The notes under the pieces were generated by a model that saw only the letters and a program-made list of their open reading frames with translations, was not told the DNA's origin and did no database searches. A DNA stretch of 64,000 nucleotides from Planococcus sp. MSAK28401 (GTDB lineage Bacteria > Bacillota > Bacilli > Bacillales_A > Planococcaceae). Made by a program: the position numbers and the translations under genes. Shown here piece after piece: positions 51,630 to 60,077 of this stretch (the first letter of the stretch is position 1; every line of letters starts with the position of its first letter). The stretch is taken from positions 619,501-683,500 of the forward strand of contig NZ_JAAMTH010000001.1 in assembly GCF_018283455.1 (NCBI RefSeq). The letters are read 5' to 3'.

Positions 51630-53489
51630 ATGACCCACTCACTAGAACAAATCGCACAACTCGAACACTCAAAAGAATTCGCACGGCTTCACCAAAAGTT
51701 CCATCAGTTTAATCCGCTGAAAGTGTTGCGGGTGGATCAGTTTGAAATCCGCCACTCGAACATCTTGGCGTGGCTCCTTGATCCGAACGAAACGCACCAG
51801 CTCGGCAGTTTCTTTTTGAAGAAATTGCTCACGCGTCTTGTGATGCGTGCGGAGAACGAAGAAAAAGGGGAGAGCATCGACTTTTTGTCGTTTCTTTATA
51901 GTTCATTCCATGATGCGGAAGTGTCGCGAGAAGTAAAGACGCATACGAACCGGATGATTGATCTGCTTGTCCATGTGCCATCACAGAAACTGGTGCTCGT
52001 TATCGAAAACAAATTCCATGCTGGTGAGTCAGACGGACAGCTCATGGATTATTTGGCTTATGCGAAAGGTGAGTTCCAAGAGCCTGGCTATACAGTGTTG
52101 CCGATCTTTTTGACACTGGCAAATGAGGAGCCATCAGATAATAGCTATTTACTCCTAGGCTATGAAGATGTGCTCGAGATTATCGAGCAGCAACTCGAGT
52201 TCTCGAAAGAAACGACCGCAGATGCCATCTATGATTTTTTATCGTTTTACATAGAAGTCCTGAAAGAGCAATTGGTCCATGACGTGGAATCGGTGGAACT
52301 GGCGCTGACAGTGTATGAGGAAAATAAAAACGCCATCGATTTCCTGTTCTTGAGCCAGAATGATAATTTCAAGAAACAGGCGGTCTATAAAGGCCTGTAC
52401 AAGCAGCTTGCCAAGTTGGATGATTCGGAGAAAGCGGCGCTGCGGAAGATCTATGGCGCTAAGAAAAAGACAATCGATTTTGTCTTCAATATCGGCGGTA
52501 ATGTCATTCGGGAAGCGTTTCTCGATTTTGTCAAAGAAGCGGCCATGCCGCAAGAAGCCTATACGGCGCATATCCGTTTCCCGCACTTCATCTTGCCGGA
52601 TTGGTTTGATTTCCAGGAGATACTCGGTGAACCGGCATCTGTGTATTGGCTCGGTCAGGCGTTCATCATTTGGTTCGAACGACAAGTCGGTGAGCGCTTG
52701 AAAGTTACCGTTGAAGTCGGGCCGATTCCGTATGAAGAGAGGCTTCGCTTGCTGACGGAGTTGGAAAAGCGGGGCGTCAGCTTCCAGCAGAGCGGTAAAC
52801 AGGAAGGGAAACGGTATACAAGAATTTATACGGCCTGGACAGATGTTGGCGATTGGGCATCCAAGCAGGAAGTGCTGAAGAGCATGTTCGTGTTGTATGA
52901 TGCACCGGAACTGAATGATTTGTTCCGGAAGATTGCGGATTCAGTGGAGGCAATGTCAGACGACGAAGAAGCTGTATTGGTGGAGAGAGAAGTTGTGTCA
53001 TTCAAAAGAGAACGCGCCACTTTTTCTCCGCAAGCCTTCCGTCAATTTTGCGAAGCACAAGGCATCAATGAAGACGAGCGTAAATACCATTACAGAAGCC
53101 CTTCCTTTATCTTGCCGTCATTCTCCCGCTTGAAAGAGCGCTTTGGTGAAACCCGCATTAACTGGTGGTGGCAAAACGGACCGTTCCTGATCTGGTTCGA
53201 ACAATTGCGGGACGGCCGCCTGAAACTGGTCTTGGAGCTTGGTCCATTGTATGGTGAAAAACGTGTCTCGTTAATTGAAGAATTGGAAGCGTATGGATTG
53301 GAATTCAAACCGGCTTCCAAGCAAAAAACTGCGAAATACACACGGCTTTTCACGAACACGAAAGTAATTGATGACTGGCAGGACGATAGCCGAGTGGCTG
53401 ATATGATGACGAGATTGTATGAGGATCCGAAGCTGCAGGAAGTGCTGCAGATTATTGAGATGATTAGCTTGGAGAAATCAGGTATATAG
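51630..53489 (+). CDS. PDDEXK_4 nuclease with duplicated C-terminal module
   Basis: Protein of 619 residues. The N-terminal 190 residues match the PD-(D/E)XK nuclease family PDDEXK_4: FNPLKVLRVDQFEIRHSNILAWLLDP, the catalytic MIDLLVHV...VLVIENKF (Asp near 110; Glu-Asn-Lys near 125) and GQLMDYLAY. A linker (about 195-300) leads to two copies of a module of about 145 residues (about 300-445 and 470-615). Both have the order FILP, W, FxIWFE, RLKxxxExGP, ELExxGxxF, KYTR or RYTR, DW. The module family was not recognised. GTTGAGGAGC precedes the ATG. Only 15 bases separate it from the membrane-protein gene, so the two form an operon. Confidence 0.85.
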   Translation: MTHSLEQIAQLEHSKEFARLHQKFHQFNPLKVLRVDQFEIRHSNILAWLLDPNETHQLGSFFLKKLLTRLVMRAENEEKGESIDFLSFLYSSFHDAEVSREVKTHTNRMIDLLVHVPSQKLVLVIENKFHAGESDGQLMDYLAYAKGEFQEPGYTVLPIFLTLANEEPSDNSYLLLGYEDVLEIIEQQLEFSKETTADAIYDFLSFYIEVLKEQLVHDVESVELALTVYEENKNAIDFLFLSQNDNFKKQAVYKGLYKQLAKLDDSEKAALRKIYGAKKKTIDFVFNIGGNVIREAFLDFVKEAAMPQEAYTAHIRFPHFILPDWFDFQEILGEPASVYWLGQAFIIWFERQVGERLKVTVEVGPIPYEERLRLLTELEKRGVSFQQSGKQEGKRYTRIYTAWTDVGDWASKQEVLKSMFVLYDAPELNDLFRKIADSVEAMSDDEEAVLVEREVVSFKRERATFSPQAFRQFCEAQGINEDERKYHYRSPSFILPSFSRLKERFGETRINWWWQNGPFLIWFEQLRDGRLKLVLELGPLYGEKRVSLIEELEAYGLEFKPASKQKTAKYTRLFTNTKVIDDWQDDSRVADMMTRLYEDPKLQEVLQIIEMISLEKSGI

Positions 53490-53504
53490 GGAAAGAGGGG
53501 AAGT

Positions 53505-54314
53505 ATGTTACTGGACCAGATTTTTAGTTCGATGACGTCAGTATTCGAAGCTGATCCACTTACGATATTTGTATTATTAGTCATTACTAGTTTATTTTTA
53601 TGGTTAACCAAAGAAATTCGCCTTCATCTAGATAAGGAAAGGACTTGGCAACAAAACGAAATAAGAAAATCCTTAGAGGTCTTCTCGAAAATTTTAGTGG
53701 AGGGGGAAAAGTATAAAACAACAAAAAATTTAGCTGGTTTTTATGAGGCTGTGTACTCGTCCATTCCATTTATAGAGCACCAATTAGTAAAGGAAATTCT
53801 AGCTGAAATAAATCATGATACTAAAAATAATGAAGAAAAGGTACTAGGAATCACTGAACTAGTCCAAGAAAAAACGAGTTTACTTAGTGCGAAAAATAAA
53901 ATATATTCTACTTCGAAATTTCTTTTCGAAGATGTTGAAAAGTTTTTCTCAAGACTTTGGAAAATTATTGAACCGTCGATTTTATCTTTTTTCATCATTT
54001 ATTCCGCTCTATTTGTTTGGCTGATTACCTATGCTTGGGAGAATCAATTTTGGATAATGATAAAATTGATATGTTTGTTTATGAGTTTTATGCTAACAGT
54101 TCTTACAGGTGACCTAATTATTAAAAGTGAAAAAATAAACGGTCCAATAACACTTTTTGGATTAAGCGCCATCCTCTCTTTCATGACAGTTATAACATCT
54201 GAAAAAAATACTTGGATTCCTCTTAGCTTGTTTTTAATCTTAATCGTTTCTGCAATTTATTTTGGAACAAAAGATAAAAAAGATTATGAGACTGTAAGTA
54301 CTAGTGAGAAATAG
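53505..54314 (+). CDS. membrane protein paired with the PDDEXK_4 nuclease
   Basis: Protein of 269 residues: a TM helix near 20-36, a long cytoplasmic helical region (about 38-155, including KNLAGFYEAVYSSIPF and LVQEKTSLLSAKNKIY), then about four TM helices (about 160-250) and a basic/acidic tail. No motif identified. AGAGGGGAAGT lies directly before the ATG. AT content is much higher than in the nuclease gene, so the pair may be a mosaic. By analogy with other two-gene defence operons it could be a membrane effector or anchor for the nuclease; this is inference. Confidence 0.75.
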   Translation: MLLDQIFSSMTSVFEADPLTIFVLLVITSLFLWLTKEIRLHLDKERTWQQNEIRKSLEVFSKILVEGEKYKTTKNLAGFYEAVYSSIPFIEHQLVKEILAEINHDTKNNEEKVLGITELVQEKTSLLSAKNKIYSTSKFLFEDVEKFFSRLWKIIEPSILSFFIIYSALFVWLITYAWENQFWIMIKLICLFMSFMLTVLTGDLIIKSEKINGPITLFGLSAILSFMTVITSEKNTWIPLSLFLILIVSAIYFGTKDKKDYETVSTSEK

Positions 54315-54480
54315 AAGAATTAGATATAAGAAATACTGATTTTTCGTCAGGTGAAAGTTGAAATAAAAACTTAAGCGAGCTTGAAAAAATTATATTCTGT
54401 AAAGAAACAAAATAGCCTAGATATATTAATTAAGAAATGTAGTTTTGGTTAAGCGGTATTCTATAAATGGAGGAATTCGA

Positions 54481-55287
54481 ATGGCACGAGAAGTACAAGA
54501 GAAGCATATTGACATATTTTATGCCACTATAAAGACAGCTTTAAATACTCCTGGGGTCAGGATACAACGAAATGATTTTTTGATGAAACAACTTAGTAAA
54601 CACTTCCCCAAAGATGTAGTAGATGAAGCAATTTTAAAGAATCCAGCAAGTGCTGGTATCACAAAGAAAGAGATAGAAAAAATTGCAGTATCGTGTATTA
54701 AATATGAAAAGATGAAAGTCACATCACTTTCTGCAGCAGCAGGAATTCCAGGCGGATTTGCAATGTTTGGAACCGTTCCAGCAGACACCGCTCAATACTT
54801 TGCCCACGTTATTAGAGTGATGCAAAAACTTGTTTATTTATATGGATGGGAAGAGTTATATGATTCAGAAGAAGGCTTCGATGATGAAACGATGAATAGA
54901 ATTACTCTTTTTATGGGTGTTATGTTTGGCGTCTCTGGTGCTAATGCAGCGATCAACCAAATCGCAAAAATAGCAGCGGTGAATGTCGAGAAGAAAATTG
55001 CAAGAAAAGCTCTTACTAAAGGCGCCATTTATCCTTTAGTTAAAAGAGTTGCTGGTGTTATAGGTGTAAAGATGACTAAAGAGATATTTGCCAAAGGGAT
55101 AGGAAAAACGATTCCTTTTGTTAGTGCAGCCATTTCGGGTGGAATGACTTACACAACATTTAGTTCAATGACAAGTAATTTGAAAAAGCACCTTAAAGAC
55201 CTTCCTATAGCCGATGAGAAATTTTATGACTCTTTCAATCTGAAAGAAAAGGACATTATTGATGTTGAATTTGAGGAAATATTATAG
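54481..55287 (+). CDS. EcsC-like protein
   Basis: Protein of about 268 residues with the EcsC-family core: SAAAGIPGGFAMFGTVPADTAQYFAHVIRVMQKLVYLYGW near residues 85-125, then a Gly/Ala-rich helical segment and KGIGKTIPFVSAAISGG near 215. An N-terminal helical domain (1-75) and an acidic tail (KDIIDVEFEEIL) flank it. EcsC-like proteins have no settled biochemical role. The ATG at 54481 has AATGGAGGAATT before it; a TTG at 54445 is rejected. AT-rich like the previous gene. It stands 166 bases downstream of the nuclease/membrane pair without a terminator between, so a relation is possible but unproven. Confidence 0.7.
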   Translation: MAREVQEKHIDIFYATIKTALNTPGVRIQRNDFLMKQLSKHFPKDVVDEAILKNPASAGITKKEIEKIAVSCIKYEKMKVTSLSAAAGIPGGFAMFGTVPADTAQYFAHVIRVMQKLVYLYGWEELYDSEEGFDDETMNRITLFMGVMFGVSGANAAINQIAKIAAVNVEKKIARKALTKGAIYPLVKRVAGVIGVKMTKEIFAKGIGKTIPFVSAAISGGMTYTTFSSMTSNLKKHLKDLPIADEKFYDSFNLKEKDIIDVEFEEIL

Positions 55288-55402
55288 AACGAAGATGATT
55301 TAAATTGGAATGTAAAATAAAGATGTCGATGAATTGAGGTTGGCTTCACTGTTTTTGAGTTTATCGACTTAAGGGAAACGGAAAAGAAAGAAGGCTGAAT
55401 AG

Positions 55403-56101
55403 ATGAAATACTTCACGAAAGATTGGTATGAAGAAATGCAGGTTGCCGGTTTTCTCGTATTGCCGGAGACAGAAGAAGATTGGAAAGAGGAAGTGGATTA
55501 TTACCGTGAGGAAGGAAAAGATTTGCGAGAGTTGAACTTGCGCAATCTGGATGATATGCGGGAAAGTTTGATGCGCTACTTGCCAGAGACGTTTCATCCA
55601 TATATCCACGACGGCACACTGGTGACAGAATACCCGACGCCAGAGCTGCGCATGCTCGTTAACCGATGGGAACGGGATTACGAGCGGCGGATGGAAGAGT
55701 TGAGTGACCGGTATCAGCAACATTTTGAATCGATCAAAGCGGAGCTTCCACCGAATGCGGTCGAGCTCGTGGAGAATGGGCTGCATGATGCGGTCGTCCG
55801 TTCTGTCGAAAAGCCCTCTGAAGACCAGCTAATCCTGACGCTCGATTGCAGTGGAGGATTCCATTATTTCACCGATGTCCGATTCACTTTTGAAGGGGTG
55901 ACTTATTCAAATGTTCCGGCTGATTTCAAAGGTGCTTGGTGGCTGTATGACGAAATTTATAAAACAGAAGATGGCTTCGAACTTCATACATTGTTTGATT
56001 CCCCAATGACCGAAACAGTGATCCGTGCATGCGATGTGAAAATCGAGACGCTGAAGTTGCCGCTGATGCGCCGGCTGAAGAATTGGTATGGAGGAAGGTA
56101 A
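55403..56101 (+). CDS. DUF4085 protein
   Basis: Protein of 232 residues fitting DUF4085: N-terminal MKYFTKDWYEEMQ, a strongly charged helical middle (about 25-115), and a C-terminal beta-rich half with LTLDCSGGFHYFTDVRFTFEGV and WWLYDEIYKTEDGFELHTLF. Such proteins are scattered in Bacillales, often in variable regions, and have been seen beside immunity-type small proteins; function unknown. GGCTGAATAG before the ATG is a weak ribosome binding site. Composition is close to the chromosome average, unlike the EcsC-like gene before it. Confidence 0.75.
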   Translation: MKYFTKDWYEEMQVAGFLVLPETEEDWKEEVDYYREEGKDLRELNLRNLDDMRESLMRYLPETFHPYIHDGTLVTEYPTPELRMLVNRWERDYERRMEELSDRYQQHFESIKAELPPNAVELVENGLHDAVVRSVEKPSEDQLILTLDCSGGFHYFTDVRFTFEGVTYSNVPADFKGAWWLYDEIYKTEDGFELHTLFDSPMTETVIRACDVKIETLKLPLMRRLKNWYGGR

Positions 56102-56146
56102 ATAGCTAGCTATAATTTTTTATAACCAAGATTAGGGGTCATATCG

Positions 56147-57007
56147 ATGGACAGTAATAAAGAATACTTGGTCTTATTATCTAAGAGTTATGAAGAAGCA
56201 ATCGAATTGTTGCTTCAAAAATACGGTCCTGCACAAGATGATTATTTCAGGGAAGCTTCATACCAGAGGTTTATGAACGGAGAAATAAAGAACATTACAA
56301 AAGGTAAATTCTCGAGAACAACTGAAGGTCTATATTGCCATCATATAGATGAAATCAAATGGTTAAAGATATCTGATCAAGATTTTGTGAAAGAATATGG
56401 TATCCCCTTTGAGACCCAAATAAAAAACAGATTAGTATATTGTGACTTGGCAGAGCATACGATTCTGCACGTATTGATAACAAAGGAAACTTCTTTTGCA
56501 TATGGCTACTCAGGATACGAAGTGTTTTTAAAAAGGCTGATGGAAGAATGGTACCTTGATGAAAGAAAGCCCAATCCGGACTGGATGAAACGATGTTATA
56601 TGAAGTCGTTTCTGAAGCCTCAACAAGCATTTGAATTGATTAAAGAAATGCAAAGGGTATTAGGAGAAAGTTATTTTAATACCTTAGAAGATTATTTTGA
56701 GGGAAAGAAGAAAAGGGAAGAACAATTACAACAGTGGAAAGAACAGCGAAAGCAAAGACGAATAGACGAGAGGGCACGTTGGATTGAGGTTGCAAAGCAA
56801 TTACATCATAAGAGTCCTAGATATGACATTGTCATTGCCAGCTATTTTATTTGCGTAGAATATAGAGATGTAATGGATTTATCAAAACAAGCCACTACTT
56901 TAAAAGAGTATGATCGCGAGATGAAAAAATATAGAAAAGAAGAAATATTGGATGAGCTTTTGATGTATATAGAAAGTCTTCCTGAAAGCCACAATATTTT
57001 GGAGTGA
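56147..57007 (+). CDS. HNH-like domain protein of unknown function
   Basis: Protein of 286 residues. It contains FSRTTEGLYCHHIDEIKWLKIS (about 54-75), which resembles the first half of an HNH/beta-beta-alpha-metal site, followed by NRLVYCDLAEHTILHVLIT (about 93-110), where a second His could complete it. A long charged helix (KKKREEQLQQWKEQRKQRR) lies near residues 185-205. I believe similar proteins exist in Firmicutes mobile regions, but no named family was recognised with certainty; nuclease activity is inferred. TAGGGGTCATATCG precedes the ATG. Its stop abuts the monooxygenase relic at 57009. Confidence 0.65.
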   Translation: MDSNKEYLVLLSKSYEEAIELLLQKYGPAQDDYFREASYQRFMNGEIKNITKGKFSRTTEGLYCHHIDEIKWLKISDQDFVKEYGIPFETQIKNRLVYCDLAEHTILHVLITKETSFAYGYSGYEVFLKRLMEEWYLDERKPNPDWMKRCYMKSFLKPQQAFELIKEMQRVLGESYFNTLEDYFEGKKKREEQLQQWKEQRKQRRIDERARWIEVAKQLHHKSPRYDIVIASYFICVEYRDVMDLSKQATTLKEYDREMKKYRKEEILDELLMYIESLPESHNILE

Positions 57008-57008
57008 G

Positions 57009-57108
57009 CCACATCCGTCTGCCGCCGTAAACTTTTCCAGCTTTTCCTTTGCTTAAAAGGCTGTTGCGGTAATTGATGTGGATTTGAGACAACTCTTTAA
57101 ATACATTT
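57009..57108 (-). pseudogene. relic of an FAD monooxygenase gene (internal fragment)
   Basis: The minus strand encodes about 33 residues, FKELSQIHINYRNSLLSKGK and onward to AGKVYGGRRMW, closely matching FKILSQIHINYRSSLLSKGK onward to AGKIFAGMRLPW inside the complete monooxygenase at 60078-61607. There is no start, catalytic motif or remaining frame around it, so it is a decayed or recombinational fragment. Confidence 0.85.
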
Positions 57109-57118
57109 CTTGAAACGC

Positions 57119-57163
57119 AAAAACCCGATCCAGCGTAAAGTTTCCACGCCGGATCGGGTTTTT
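57119..57163. terminator. bidirectional terminator
   Basis: Stem AAAAACCCGATCC / GGATCGGGTTTTT extended by CAGCGT/ACGCCG pairing, just downstream of the radical SAM gene. Confidence 0.88.
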
Positions 57164-57166
57164 CAT

Positions 57167-58297
57167 TTAAACGGTAATTTTTGATTTTTGAACAGTAAAA
57201 TCGATGTCCGGATAGTAGGCGTCTTTCACCAATAAATTCGGGCCGAGGCATTTGGCGGCTGGGCAGTGGCAGGCGATTGTTTTGGCTAATGGCCGCTCCA
57301 GCCAGCGGTCGAGCATTGTGGGCAGGGAATCGTGCTGGATATTGCCCATGGCTGGTGTGTCGCCGAAATCGGTGACGATGACTTCGCCGGTGAAGATATT
57401 CACATTGAGCCGTGAGCGTCCGTCCGGGTCATTGCGGACGGTGACGTTTTTGCTTGAGTGGATGCGGTTCAGGAGTTGAATGTCTTCGTCGTTTTGGCTG
57501 CACGGGTAAAACGGCAATGTACCAAAGAGCATCCAGACATTTTCATCGCGGGCATCGAGTAATTCGTGGATCGCTGTTCTCGTTTCATCGAGAGACAGCA
57601 CTTCCAATTGGCTGGCGAAATCGCTCGGGTACATCGGATGCACTTCGTGGCGCGCGCATTTCATTTCTTCAATGATTTGCTTATGTATGCTCTTCAGGTG
57701 AGGCAGGGTCCGCTTGTTCAGCATCGTTTCTGCCGAGACCATAACGCCTGCTTCTGCGAGTGCGCGGCTGTTGTCGATCATGCGCTGGAATTGTTCAGCC
57801 CGGCGTTCACGGGAAGGCTTGCGTTCCATATTGGCAAATCCGCCATCGACAAAATCATCGATGGTGCCCCAGTTATGGGAAATGTGCAGAACATCCAAAT
57901 AAGGGGCGATTTCCATATAGCGGTCCAGCGGCATCGTCAAGTTCGAGTTCATCTGGGTGCGGATGCCGCGTGCATGGGCGTATTTCAGGAGAGGCAAGAC
58001 ATAATTGGCGACCGATTTTTTCGAAAACATCGGCTCTCCGCCCGTCAAACTGATGGTCCTCAAATCAGGGATTTCATCGAGGCGCGAAAAGAGCAGCCCG
58101 ATCGGCAGCGCGTCCGGATCTTTGTGCTCAAGCATATAGCCGACCGCACAATGTTCACAGCGCATATTGCATAAATAAGTCGTAGTGAATTCGATGCTGG
58201 ATAAGGTCAGTTTCCCGTGGTCTTCGATATCCATATACGCTTCCCATGGATCGTATTGAGGGGTGATTTGTTTAAGTGTTGTTGCCTGGTTTTCCAT
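57167..58297 (-). CDS. yfkAB: radical SAM/CxCxxxxC protein YfkAB
   Basis: Radical SAM protein of about 376 residues. The [4Fe-4S] triad is CNMRCEHC near residue 40, the glycine motif LTGGEPMFS follows near 80, and the C-terminal CxCxxxxC motif CHCPAAKC near 350 defines the YfkAB group and probably holds a second cluster. The family is conserved in Bacillales; its substrate is not established. AGGAG lies 9 bases before the ATG at 58297; the longer in-frame start at 58357 is less likely. It is monocistronic and lies just outside the defence island. Confidence 0.92.
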   Translation of the reverse strand: MENQATTLKQITPQYDPWEAYMDIEDHGKLTLSSIEFTTTYLCNMRCEHCAVGYMLEHKDPDALPIGLLFSRLDEIPDLRTISLTGGEPMFSKKSVANYVLPLLKYAHARGIRTQMNSNLTMPLDRYMEIAPYLDVLHISHNWGTIDDFVDGGFANMERKPSRERRAEQFQRMIDNSRALAEAGVMVSAETMLNKRTLPHLKSIHKQIIEEMKCARHEVHPMYPSDFASQLEVLSLDETRTAIHELLDARDENVWMLFGTLPFYPCSQNDEDIQLLNRIHSSKNVTVRNDPDGRSRLNVNIFTGEVIVTDFGDTPAMGNIQHDSLPTMLDRWLERPLAKTIACHCPAAKCLGPNLLVKDAYYPDIDFTVQKSKITV

Positions 58298-58519
58298 ATG
58301 TATCGTACTCCTAATCATTTTTTCGACTCTTAAGTATGCGCTTTTCCTGTGGCTCACGCAAGAGCTTGTTGTAACGTGCCATGAAGGATGTGAACTATCT
58401 TCATTTGTTCTTTTATCATTTTTTAACTAAATATTCTATTTTTTTGAGCTCTTTACTAGTAATCAAACGTTTGTTCCGATATATTAAAAGCATATCACTA
58501 TGGAATGAGGTGCGTTTCG

Positions 58520-58846
58520 ATGGTGCTAGCGATCAAAGAAGTGAACGGATTCGAAAAGGGTATGGAATATACGAGGGAGCTTGAGTTTTTGTCATGCTTT
58601 ACAAACGACGAGCATCGGGTAGTCTCTTTAATAGATACAGATGGCAATGTTTTTTATTGGACGACTACGGAAGGCTCGCCTGAATATCGAAACTTCCGGT
58701 TAAAAGCCACTTATACATTTAAAGTGAGTTATATATCGACCATACTGGGCCCTTCAAGCCCGAAGGTCATTATTGCCGACTTGAAGGATCTATCAGCCAG
58801 AAAAAATATGTATGGCAAGGCAAGGCGCTTCAAATTAAATGCTTGA
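58520..58846 (+). CDS. hypothetical protein
   Basis: Protein of about 108 residues, mostly beta strand (RELEFLSCFT, RVVSLIDTDGNVFYWTTTE, FRLKATYTFKVSYISTIL), resembling a small OB- or SH3-like barrel, with a basic C-terminus. GAATGAGGTGCG precedes the ATG at 58520. No family recognised. It ends near a terminator-like hairpin. Confidence 0.6.
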   Translation: MVLAIKEVNGFEKGMEYTRELEFLSCFTNDEHRVVSLIDTDGNVFYWTTTEGSPEYRNFRLKATYTFKVSYISTILGPSSPKVIIADLKDLSARKNMYGKARRFKLNA

Positions 58847-58911
58847 TTCAAATAAATCATCGCCCTGTGTCAAAGGCGATTCAGTGTATACATGGTAATT
58901 GCATATAAAAT

Positions 58912-58954
58912 AAGCCGTATCCAGAAACCTGCGTGGTGAATGGATGCGGCTTTT
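58912..58954. terminator. terminator hairpin
   Basis: Stem AAGCCGTATCCA / TGGATGCGGCTTTT downstream of the hypothetical gene; one G-T pair. Confidence 0.75.
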
Positions 58955-59073
58955 GTATGTGATTTGAATGAGTTGGATATCCGTGGAGGTGCTGAAAAAA
59001 ACACCTTCCGCTGAACGACTCGCACTTTCATGCGGGTGTTTCAGGAAAGGTGATTTCATTGCTTTATCGATTT

Positions 59074-59098
59074 TACTTCGCTCCGAAAGCCACAATAA
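59074..59098 (-). pseudogene. relic of the 3' end of an FAD monooxygenase gene
   Basis: The minus strand reads IVAFGAK then stop, the same C-terminal residues and stop position as the complete monooxygenase at 60078. The surrounding 26 bases match in 24 positions. It is short, and meaningful mainly together with the fragment at 57009-57108. Confidence 0.5.
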
Positions 59099-59132
59099 AA
59101 GAGTGGTATGGAACCACTCCAGTCGGGGATAT

Positions 59133-59333
59133 TTATTCAGGTTCTTGCCAAAACAAATCATCCAGCGTTCGGCCGAGTGTATGGCAGATTGCCAAGCAAA
59201 GAGTCAGCGTCGGATTATACTTGCCTAATTCAATGAGACCGATTGTTTGGCGGGACACACCGATTCGGTCTGCAAGTTCAGCCTGGGATAAATCATGTTC
59301 GATCCGAGCCAGTTTGAGCTTAATATTTTTCAT
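59133..59333 (-). CDS. XRE-family helix-turn-helix regulator
   Basis: Small DNA-binding protein of 66 residues of the YgzD/YozG type: KNIKLKLARIEHDLSQAELADRIGVSRQTIGLIELGKYNP, then LCLAICHTLGRTLDDLFW. The whole protein is one HTH_3 domain. The ATG at 59333 lies inside the end of the preceding membrane-protein gene (14-base overlap), so translation is coupled. Such regulators commonly pair with a DUF-type membrane protein and control their own operon. Confidence 0.92.
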   Translation of the reverse strand: MKNIKLKLARIEHDLSQAELADRIGVSRQTIGLIELGKYNPTLTLCLAICHTLGRTLDDLFWQEPE

Positions 59334-59853
59334 CGTTATCACCAGATTCATCATGGAGCATTCTGTCTATGGATCTCTCGCTGTTTCTCTTAAGGAGTTC
59401 ATTTCCGCCTACCATGAAAATAAGGAAAAAGGGTGAGTAAATCATTAAAGAAACAAGAGCAGTCAGAAAGAAATAATAGATGCTCTGAAGCAGGCCGTCT
59501 GCGTATTGAACGGCACTGTTTATACCAAAGACAAGAGCAATAACGACACCGAGCGTGATACTTGCGACCAGATTTTTCTTTTGTTGCGGCCATTTGCTTT
59601 CGCGATCATGCATTTCAATCTCAGCGGAAAATACACCCAGTCTTGTTGATCGATAAACAAAGTAAACAGCGCTTAAGAATAGGATTAATAATTCTGTGGT
59701 GACGCTTTCGATACCAAGTTGATAAATAAAATATTTGAAGACAATTGAAACCACTGCGATCACCATTACCAAAATATGAATTTCAGCATAAATTTTATTT
59801 TTAGTATTTGTGATCCGTTCATCCTTAATTCCTGATTTTTTAAAGAGTCCCAT
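59320..59853 (-). CDS. four-TM membrane protein (DUF6773-like), partner of the XRE regulator
   Basis: Membrane protein of 177 residues with helices near 29-50, 56-75, 100-118 and 125-155. The N-terminal GLFKKSGIKDERI is followed by a conserved KIYAEIHILVMVI, recalling the DUF6773 family of Bacillales, usually coded with a small XRE regulator as here. AAAGGAGG lies 8 bases before the ATG at 59853. The pair probably responds to some membrane or stress signal; the role is unknown. First gene of the two-gene operon. Confidence 0.75.
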   Translation of the reverse strand: MGLFKKSGIKDERITNTKNKIYAEIHILVMVIAVVSIVFKYFIYQLGIESVTTELLILFLSAVYFVYRSTRLGVFSAEIEMHDRESKWPQQKKNLVASITLGVVIALVFGINSAVQYADGLLQSIYYFFLTALVSLMIYSPFFLIFMVGGNELLKRNSERSIDRMLHDESGDNDEKY

Positions 59854-60077
59854 GATGTACGCCTCCTTTACCATTTAAAGTAAGTGTACTTAATAATGAA
59901 CCAAAAAGCAATATATATACGTCTTTTTGGAATTTAAATTATTCTTTTAGTCATATATATTATTGTGAAAGGATGATTAAAAATATTGAAATCACAGGTA
60001 AATTTCTTTAATAAAGTAGTAAGAGGCTAGATAAATGATCCATTATGGATTCATTCCTCTAGCCTCCTTTATTATTT

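Noticed and set aside
35770..57007. integrated prophage or conjugative element
   Set aside because: No integrase, terminase, portal, capsid, relaxase or recognisable attachment repeats were found in the interval.
56895..57251. 118-codon minus-strand frame as a real gene
   Set aside because: Only about 33 codons resemble a protein (the monooxygenase relic); the rest runs through a terminator and antisense to two genes.
57566..58174. 202-codon plus-strand frame
   Set aside because: Antisense shadow of the yfkAB radical SAM gene.
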